From positions 1 through 17,968 of the forward strand of contig CABQJB010000018.1 of assembly GCA_902464195.1 (NCBI GenBank): DNA of 17,968 nucleotides, read 5' to 3'. Positions 12,658-17,968 of the stretch are shown here, piece by piece. The notes under the pieces were generated by a model. That model was not told the DNA's origin. It searched no databases and saw only the letters and a list, made by a program, of their open reading frames with translations. Source of the stretch: an uncultured Megasphaera sp. (GTDB taxonomy: Bacteria; Bacillota; Negativicutes; Veillonellales; Megasphaeraceae). Every line of letters starts with the position of its first letter. The first letter of the stretch is position 1. A program made the translations under genes and the position numbers.

Positions 12658-13566
12658 ATGTTATATAATAATGTACTCGATACGTTCGTAGCCGTTGCCA
12701 AAGCAGGAAGTTTTAATAAGGCTGCGGAAGCCTTGTTCATTTCGGCGCCAGCCGTCATCAAACAGGTCAACAGCCTGGAACACGATGTGGGCTTGCGCCT
12801 TTTTGTCCGCACGCACCGGGGGTTGACCCTGACCGAAGCGGGGAAATCCTTATACAAAGATGCTGTCTATATGATACAGTATTCGCAGGAAGCCCTGCAT
12901 CGGGCCAACCAGGCGGCGCGTCAGGAAGGTCCCTGTATCCGCATCGGCACGTCTTTGATGACGCCGGTCCAGGTCCTGCTCGACTTGTGGCCCCATATCC
13001 ATGAACTCATTCCGGATATCAAATTCCGCGTCATCCCTTTCGATAATACGCCGGAAAATGCCCGGGCGATTTTGCGCAACCTCGGTGAAAACATCGATAT
13101 CGTCGCCGGTGTCTTCGATGATGGGACCCAGCAGTATTATCCGGGCAGCCCGGCTTTGAAATTACGGGACGAACCCGTCTGCTGTGCCGTCGGCCTGACG
13201 CACCGCCTGTCCGGCCGTGAAAAGCTGACCTGGGAGGATTTGAGCGGGGAAACGCTGTATGTCATCAAACGGGGATGGGCTGCGGAAATGGATGCCCTTC
13301 GCGACGAATTAGAGAGGCACCACCCCGATATCCATGTCCGCACGTTCGATTTTTACGACGTCAGCGTCTTCAATGCCTGTGAAAACGGCGATGCTCTGTT
13401 AGTGGCCTTTCCGATGTGGAAAGCCGTTCATCCGCTGCTGCGTATCCTGCCGGTCGCATGGCCCTATTCTATGCCTTATGGCATCCTGCACAGCCCGCAG
13501 CCCGATGAGGTGACGGCCCGCTTCCTGACTGCCGTAGAAAACGTCATCTCCCAGAGTGATAACTAG
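12658..13566 (+). CDS. LysR-family regulator 3
   Basis: A 302-residue LysR-type regulator: HTH in residues 1-60 (LDTFVAVAKAGSFNKAAEALFISAPAVIKQVNSLE), then the effector domain from about 92 (PCIRIGTSLMTPVQ). Its recognition helix (SAPAVIKQVN) differs from the QPTLSRQ of LysR 1 and 2, so it should bind other sites. It lies 56 bp after the alcohol dehydrogenase on the same strand and upstream of the aldo-keto reductase operon; either could be its target. Expression may be shaped by the large hairpin over its promoter and ribosome site. Terminated by repeat copy B. Confidence 0.94.
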   Translation: MLYNNVLDTFVAVAKAGSFNKAAEALFISAPAVIKQVNSLEHDVGLRLFVRTHRGLTLTEAGKSLYKDAVYMIQYSQEALHRANQAARQEGPCIRIGTSLMTPVQVLLDLWPHIHELIPDIKFRVIPFDNTPENARAILRNLGENIDIVAGVFDDGTQQYYPGSPALKLRDEPVCCAVGLTHRLSGREKLTWEDLSGETLYVIKRGWAAEMDALRDELERHHPDIHVRTFDFYDVSVFNACENGDALLVAFPMWKAVHPLLRILPVAWPYSMPYGILHSPQPDEVTARFLTAVENVISQSDN

Positions 13567-13640
13567 CGGTTTATAGTGCGAAACGAAACGAGACTTCTGT
13601 AGAAGCCTCGTTTTTTTTATACTATACGTGTGAAAGAAAT
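13555..13640 (+). repeat. Dispersed 87-bp repeat, copy B, with strong terminator
   Basis: Homologous to 10915-11001 (61 of 70 over the core). The embedded hairpin 13586-13613 is almost perfect (AAACGAG then CTTC, one A-C mismatch) and is followed by eight T (13611-13618), a good terminator for LysR 3. In both copies the repeat starts at the stop codon region of one gene and ends shortly before the ribosome site of the next. TATACT at 13618-13623 could be a -10 for the aldo-keto reductase operon, but I find no matching -35. Confidence 0.8.
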
Positions 13641-13666
13641 GAAGCTACAAAAAGGAGCCACTGATT

Positions 13667-14527
13667 ATGGAATATGTTACCTTGAACAATGGCATTGACA
13701 TGCCGAAAGTGGGCTGCGGTGTCTATCAGGTTTCGCCGGCAGACTGCGTCCGCTGCGTGGAAGATGCTCTCCATGTAGGCTATCGCCTCATCGATACGGC
13801 CCAGTCCTATGACAATGAGTATGAAGTAGGGACGGCTATCAAAGAATCCGGCGTCCGCCGGGAAGACGTCTTTTTGACGACGAAAATCTGGATGAACGTC
13901 AGCGGTTATGACAGGGCCCGCCAATCTATCGACGATTCCCTGCGCCGCCTGCAGACCGATTACGTCGACCTTATGCTCATCCACCAGCCCTTTGGCGACT
14001 ATTATGGGACCTATCGGGCCATGGAAGAAGCCTATAAAGAAGGGAAGCTGCGGGCCATCGGCGTGTCGAACTTCTTTGGTGACCGCCTCGTCGATTTGTG
14101 CCATAATGTCGAAATCATTCCGGCTGTGAACCAGGTCGAAACCCACTTGTTTCACCAGCAGAAGAAGCTGCATCAGGTCATGGAACGCTATGGCATCGTT
14201 CATGAGGCCTGGGGGCCCTTTGCCGAAGGGAAGAAGGATTTCTTCAACCAGCCGGCCTTGAAGAAAATCGGAGCAGCTCATCATAAGACGGCTGCTCAGG
14301 CGGCCCTGCGCTTTTTAGTACAGCAGGATATCGTCGTCATCCCTAAGTCGACGCACCGCGACCGGATGGAACAGAACCTGGATATTTTCGATTTCACCCT
14401 GACCGGGGAAGAAATGGAATGCCTTTCGGCTTTCGATTCAGCAGACAGCGCCTTCTTTTCCCATGAAGATCCTGACGTCGTCGAACAGTTGTATCAGATG
14501 GTAGCGGCCCGCCGCCTGCGCGCTTGA
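13667..14527 (+). CDS. Aldo-keto reductase
   Basis: A 286-residue single-domain TIM-barrel enzyme of the aldo-keto reductase family. The catalytic tetrad is complete: D43 and Y48 in GYRLIDTAQSYDNE, K73 in LTTKIW, H106 in LIHQP. VIPKSTHRDRMEQN near the C-terminus is the NADP(H)-binding signature. It should reduce aldehydes or ketones in the cytoplasm; it is close to 2,5-diketo-D-gluconate reductase-type enzymes, with the exact substrate unknown. AAAGGAG precedes the ATG. First gene of an operon with a flavodoxin lipoprotein (22 bp gap) and a MATE pump. Confidence 0.94.
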   Translation: MEYVTLNNGIDMPKVGCGVYQVSPADCVRCVEDALHVGYRLIDTAQSYDNEYEVGTAIKESGVRREDVFLTTKIWMNVSGYDRARQSIDDSLRRLQTDYVDLMLIHQPFGDYYGTYRAMEEAYKEGKLRAIGVSNFFGDRLVDLCHNVEIIPAVNQVETHLFHQQKKLHQVMERYGIVHEAWGPFAEGKKDFFNQPALKKIGAAHHKTAAQAALRFLVQQDIVVIPKSTHRDRMEQNLDIFDFTLTGEEMECLSAFDSADSAFFSHEDPDVVEQLYQMVAARRLRA

Positions 14528-14549
14528 ATTATGTAAAGGAGAAAATCTA

Positions 14550-15260
14550 ATGATGATGAAAAAACAGAAATTCTTATCCCTTGTAGGAGCTATTTTGATG
14601 GCCGTCAGTCTGGCTGCCTGCGGCAATGGTACGACCCAGGCCGATGGACAGACGGGGGCGACGGAAAAGAAACAGAATGTCGCTTCTGTCGATGCCAATG
14701 CCGGCGCTTCCATCAAGGGGCCGGCTTCGGGGAAGCAGGAAGGCCAGCATACGAACAGCCGCGTCGCCGTCATTTACTTTTCGGAACCGGAAGGCAGTGA
14801 TATGAGCGCTTTGCAGGGAAGTACCCAGTATATCGGTCAAATCATTGCCGACAAGACTGGCGCCGATGTCTTCCGCATCACGCCGGCTGAAGCCTATCCG
14901 ACGGACCACAAAGCGCTGGTTGCCAAGGCCAAACTGGAACTCATGCGCAAAGTCCGGCCGGTCATCCAGGATACGTTCGGCGATTTGAGCCAGTACGACA
15001 CGATTTTCCTGGGCTATCCAATCTGGTGGGGCGACCTTCCCATGCCGGTCTATACTTTCCTGGACAGCCATACGTTTGGCGGCAAAAAAATTATTCCCTT
15101 CTCGACCCATGGCGGCAGCGGCCTGGCCGGTACGGTAACCAGCGTTGCCCAGGCTGAACCGGGAGCTGATGTCGAAAGCAACGCTTATACCGTTTCCCGT
15201 GACGATGTCGTCCAGGCGAAAGACAGTGTCCTGGCCTGGTTAGCACAGCTGGGGTATTGA
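14550..15260 (+). CDS. Flavodoxin-like lipoprotein with split phosphate loop
   Basis: A 236-residue protein. Signal MMMKKQKFLSLVGAILMAVSLAAC, lipidated cysteine C24, then a Gly/Ala/Gln-rich linker to about residue 70. The flavodoxin domain begins RVAVIYFSEPEG; the phosphate loop seems to be interrupted, S78 being followed by about 11 extra residues before GSTQYIG (G90-S91-T92), where ordinary members read S-x-x-G-N-T directly. IFLGYPIWWGDLPMPV and IIPFSTHGGSGLAGT are the other flavin-side loops. AAAGGAG is 8 bp before ATG 14550. Second gene of the aldo-keto reductase operon and a paralogue of the lipoprotein at 6348. Confidence 0.92.
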   Translation: MMMKKQKFLSLVGAILMAVSLAACGNGTTQADGQTGATEKKQNVASVDANAGASIKGPASGKQEGQHTNSRVAVIYFSEPEGSDMSALQGSTQYIGQIIADKTGADVFRITPAEAYPTDHKALVAKAKLELMRKVRPVIQDTFGDLSQYDTIFLGYPIWWGDLPMPVYTFLDSHTFGGKKIIPFSTHGGSGLAGTVTSVAQAEPGADVESNAYTVSRDDVVQAKDSVLAWLAQLGY

Positions 15261-15261
15261 A

Positions 15262-16602
15262 ATGGATATGTTGCACGGCTCTATTGCCGATAAGCTGGTG
15301 AAATTCGCATTGCCTATCGGTGTGACCGGGGTTTTTGAACAATTATTCAACGGTGCCGACGTCCTCATCCTGGGACAGTTCGTCGGCACCAATGCCATGG
15401 CGGCCGTCGGCAATAATATGCCTGTCGTCAGCCTGCTGGTGACGATGCTCCTGGGGCTGTCCCTGGGAGCCAATGTGACGCTGGCCCAGTTCCTGGGCGG
15501 CCGGCAGTATGACCGCATCGGCCGGACTGTCCGCACGGCGATATGCCTGGCCCTGGGTGTCGGCATCCTGTTGATGCTCGTCGGCGAAGGGCTGGCGCCA
15601 TTAGCCTTGTCCTGGCTGGGCGTCCCCGATGACGTCTATGAGATGGCCGGGTTATATCTCCGCGTTTTTTTGCTCAGCCTGCCTTTTATTTCTTTATATA
15701 ACTTTGAAGCGGCTATTTTCCGAAGCTGCGGCGATGGAAAGACGCCATTGTACAGCCTGGTCGTCACCAGTCTGCTCAACCTGGGCCTCGATCTGGCTTC
15801 GGTTTTGGTCCTGGGAGCCGGGTTGGCTGGTGTCGTTTGGGCGACGGTCTTTTCTTATGCCGTCAATGCGTTCATCCTCTTCCTGTTATTATGCCGGACC
15901 CACGATTCGATTGCCCTGGCTTTCCGGCCGTTCCAACTGGATACAGGCGCTCTTCATATCATCTTGCGCATTGGCGTGCCTGCCGGCGTCCAGGGGATGA
16001 TTTTTGCTCTGTCCAATATGCTCATCCAGTCATCGCTCAACCGCCTGGGCCCGGCGGCGATGGCTGCGTCGGCAGCGGCCCTGATCATTGAAATCAACGT
16101 CTACTGTTTCGTCAATGCCTTCGGCCAGGCCGTGACGACCTTTATCGGCCAGAATTACGGAGCTCGTAATTTGCGCCGCTGTTTCCGCATCACCAAAGTG
16201 GCTTTGGGCGTAGAAGCCCTTTTTTTGGCGATTGTCACCATTCCCATCCTTTGTTTTCCCCATCTTTTGATGCACCTGTTTACGACGGATGAAGCGGTTA
16301 TCGCTTTGGGTACGATTCGCATTTTTTGTGCCACTGGTGCCCAGTATTTGAACGGTATCATTGAAATCTTGTCGGGGACGCTCCGCGGCTACGGCTATTC
16401 CTTGCCGCCGGCTATCGTCGCCCTGGCCGGTATCTGTGGCGTCCGCGTCATCTGGCTGCATACGGCTTTTGCTCATGAACCGGATTTCCTCATGCTCATG
16501 TTCAACTACCCCGTCAGCTGGCTGATTACGGTCCTGGCCTTGTTTGCCGTCTACTATTCCTGCCGCAAGCACATCGTCCGTTCTTTGCGGCACCTGTCCT
16601 GA
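15262..16602 (+). CDS. MATE-family multidrug efflux transporter
   Basis: A 446-residue polytopic membrane protein with about 12 hydrophobic segments and the two-fold repeat of MATE exporters. The opening LVKFALPIGVTGVFEQLFNGADVLILGQFVG and the mid-protein VNAFGQAVTTFIGQNYGARN are typical. It would export cationic drugs or metabolites by Na+ or H+ antiport from the inner membrane. Only 1 bp separates it from the flavodoxin lipoprotein gene and its own ribosome site is weak (GGGG), so translation is probably coupled; ATG 15268 is an alternative start two codons in. Last gene of the operon. I see no clear intrinsic terminator after it. Confidence 0.94.
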   Translation: MDMLHGSIADKLVKFALPIGVTGVFEQLFNGADVLILGQFVGTNAMAAVGNNMPVVSLLVTMLLGLSLGANVTLAQFLGGRQYDRIGRTVRTAICLALGVGILLMLVGEGLAPLALSWLGVPDDVYEMAGLYLRVFLLSLPFISLYNFEAAIFRSCGDGKTPLYSLVVTSLLNLGLDLASVLVLGAGLAGVVWATVFSYAVNAFILFLLLCRTHDSIALAFRPFQLDTGALHIILRIGVPAGVQGMIFALSNMLIQSSLNRLGPAAMAASAAALIIEINVYCFVNAFGQAVTTFIGQNYGARNLRRCFRITKVALGVEALFLAIVTIPILCFPHLLMHLFTTDEAVIALGTIRIFCATGAQYLNGIIEILSGTLRGYGYSLPPAIVALAGICGVRVIWLHTAFAHEPDFLMLMFNYPVSWLITVLALFAVYYSCRKHIVRSLRHLS

Positions 16603-16633
16603 AAAGTGACATGGAACTGTAACCATTGCCATA

Positions 16634-16662
16634 TTGTTGTTTGCCTTTCTCCGGAGTATAAT
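16634..16662 (+). promoter_or_regulatory. Promoter of the MscS-type channel gene
   Basis: TTGTTG (16634-16639), 17-bp spacer, TATAAT (16657-16662), about 48 bp before the start codon. Confidence 0.7.
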
Positions 16663-16709
16663 AAATCATTATTATTTTAGATTTTTTGCTTCGGAGGAGG
16701 CTTTTTTTT

Positions 16710-17741
16710 ATGGATTCCATTGTGAATACTTTTTCCTATGAATTGGAATATGGCGGGCCGCACGTCCATTTCCTGGCCTTTATTTTGTTCATTATCATCG
16801 GCATCGCCATCCTGCACGGCGTTTTCCGCGTCGTCATCGAAGTGCTGAGCCGCGTGACGAAAGTCCCGCGTAACAGCTGGCGCAATATTTTCCGCTTCAT
16901 GCCGACCCTGCTGGGCATCCTCCTGGGCATCCAGCTGACCAAGGATATCCTGAACCTGCCCGATTTCGTCCAGCATGGCCTGTCCTATCATTATCACAGC
17001 GTCGTCATCGTTACGGTGACTTTTTTCTGTGCTCATACGGCCTCGTCTTTTTTGAAGGACAAGCTGTCCAAGAGCGGCGATAAAGCGGCAACGACGTCCA
17101 TCTTGACGACCGTCGTCGATTTGGGCGTCTACATGGTGGGCATCCTCTTCATCCTCAGTTCCTACGGCATTTCCATTTCACCGCTCCTGACGGCTCTCGG
17201 CGCCGGCGGCCTGGCATCGGCCCTGGCCCTGCAGGACACACTGGCCAATCTCTTTTCCGGTATTACGACTCTCGTGTCCAAACAGGTCCATATGGGCGAT
17301 TATATCCGCCTGGCCAGCGGCGAAGCGGGCCGCGTCGTCGACATGAACTGGCGCAATACGACCATCCGCACGGCGACGGGGAATATGGTTATCGTCCCGA
17401 ACAAGAGCATCGCCACAGCGACGCTGACCAACTATGAACAGCCCTTGGCTGAATGTACCATTTCCATTCCCTTGACCATTACCTATGACAACGACCTGCA
17501 GCACGTCGAAGACGTCACCCTCGGCGTAGCCCGGCACATCCTCGACCACAGCGAATACGGCGTCACCGGCTTCGAGCCCCTCGTCCGCTATGACCAGATG
17601 GGGGAATACGGCATTTCCTTCAAAGTCGTCCTGCGTATCCGCAACATCGTCGATGAAGCCGTCCTCAAGCACCAGTTCATCAAAAGCATCTACACGACCT
17701 ACAAAAAAGAAAACATACAGCTCCTCATCCGCCACGATTGA
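16710..17741 (+). CDS. MscS-type mechanosensitive ion channel
   Basis: A 343-residue membrane protein with hydrophobic segments near residues 19-46, 62-80, 96-112, 130-150 and 155-175. The last is the pore helix of the MscS family: LLTALGAGGLASALALQDTLANLF, rich in Gly and Ala, followed by the beta domain (GDYIRLASGEAGRVVDMNWRNTTIR, PNKSIATATLTNY) and the alpha/beta C-terminal domain. It should open under membrane tension to release solutes on osmotic downshock. ATG 16710 is chosen because GGAGGAGG (16693-16700) is 9 bp upstream; the frame opens earlier at TTG 16686, but that lies before the ribosome site. Single gene with its own promoter. Confidence 0.94.
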   Translation: MDSIVNTFSYELEYGGPHVHFLAFILFIIIGIAILHGVFRVVIEVLSRVTKVPRNSWRNIFRFMPTLLGILLGIQLTKDILNLPDFVQHGLSYHYHSVVIVTVTFFCAHTASSFLKDKLSKSGDKAATTSILTTVVDLGVYMVGILFILSSYGISISPLLTALGAGGLASALALQDTLANLFSGITTLVSKQVHMGDYIRLASGEAGRVVDMNWRNTTIRTATGNMVIVPNKSIATATLTNYEQPLAECTISIPLTITYDNDLQHVEDVTLGVARHILDHSEYGVTGFEPLVRYDQMGEYGISFKVVLRIRNIVDEAVLKHQFIKSIYTTYKKENIQLLIRHD

Positions 17742-17760
17742 CGTATATAGTTTGCTGTTT

Positions 17761-17905
17761 GTAGGGGCTCGCACGTGGCGAGCCCGCCAGGCCATGACTG
17801 CAAGGAATGGCAGGACGGTTGTTGAAACGGACCGCTGTAGAGGGCGAGCCCGCCAGGTATATGTGGGATACTTGTGAACGGGCGCCCCACGTGGTCACCC
17901 CTACA
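17761..17905. repeat. Composite REP-like element: two inverted GTAGGGG hairpins
   Basis: Left module 17761-17788 on the plus strand: GTAGGGGCTCGC-ACGTG-GCGAGCCCGCC, with an 8-bp stem. Right module 17880-17905 on the minus strand: GTAGGGGTGACC-ACGTG-GGGCGCCCG. Both carry a CACGTG core and point at each other across about 91 bp. A second GCGAGCCCGCCAGG (17844-17857) repeats the end of the left module directly. No reading frame of note lies inside. This is the layout of paired palindromic repeats or a small non-coding mobile unit. Confidence 0.6.
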
Positions 17906-17906
17906 G

Positions 17907-17950
17907 AAAAAGAGGCTGTCGCACGAAGAATTTTGTCATCATGCGAGGCC
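17907..17950 (-). terminator. Probable terminator for a minus-strand gene beyond the right edge
   Basis: Read on the minus strand, GGCCTCGCA (17950-17942) pairs with TGCGACAGCC (17923-17914), with a small internal mismatch, and is followed by TCTTTTT. It shares the sequence TCGTGCGACA-GCC with the terminator at the left edge of the window. Confidence 0.5.
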
Positions 17951-17968
17951 CCGTTTACTTTATAGTTT

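Overview
The window reads as chromosomal DNA of a moderately GC-rich member of the Firmicutes. My best inference is a Negativicutes/Veillonellales organism close to Megasphaera. The basis is the yceD-rpmF pair, strong AGGAGG ribosome sites, TATGGTATAAT-type extended -10 promoters, lipobox proteins of the kind seen in diderm Firmicutes, and dispersed ACTAGCC heptads and GTAGGGG hairpins between genes. The genus cannot be proven from this sequence. No tRNA, rRNA, transposase, phage gene or CRISPR array is visible.

Left part (1-3660), housekeeping: a membrane-anchored DUF2939-like protein on the minus strand, divergent from a uridine-kinase-like nucleoside kinase. Then comes yceD (DUF177) with rpmF (ribosomal protein L32), driven by a perfect consensus promoter (TTGACA-17-TATAAT) that begins one base after the kinase stop codon. 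A strong terminator follows, then a 316-bp gap filled with heptad repeats, a hairpin repeat and a promoter.

Middle and right part (3870-15260), an accessory redox region. Operon A (3976-5031) encodes a small protein of unknown function, a cupin and an exported carboxymuconolactone-decarboxylase (CMD)-fold protein. Operon B (5205-6977) encodes an exported alpha/beta hydrolase with a cysteine nucleophile and a flavodoxin-like lipoprotein. Next is a membrane-anchored metallophosphoesterase. Two tandem LysR regulators (8410-10241, minus) lie divergent from a cytoplasmic flavodoxin (10398). These are followed by a small secreted protein with a 27-residue repeat, an iron-type alcohol dehydrogenase, a third LysR regulator, and an operon of aldo-keto reductase, a second flavodoxin lipoprotein and a MATE efflux pump. 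The window ends with an MscS-type channel and a 227-bp tail of repeats.

What ties the region together: three promoters, in front of operon A, the metallophosphoesterase and the flavodoxin, share the same layout. Each has a dyad resembling AATGTCTAGACATT, then 12 bp, then TTTACA, then 17 bp, then TAAGAT or TATGAT. The best dyad copy is a perfect palindrome midway between the divergent promoters of the LysR pair and the flavodoxin. I infer a local LysR regulon. The promoter in front of the metallophosphoesterase is a diverged copy of the operon A promoter, joined to a 26-bp exact piece of the cupin gene, so it is a rearrangement scar that appears to have given that gene a new promoter. At least four redox- or hydrolase-type proteins carry export signals, which suggests an extracytoplasmic redox or detoxification module. 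Its substrate cannot be read from sequence.
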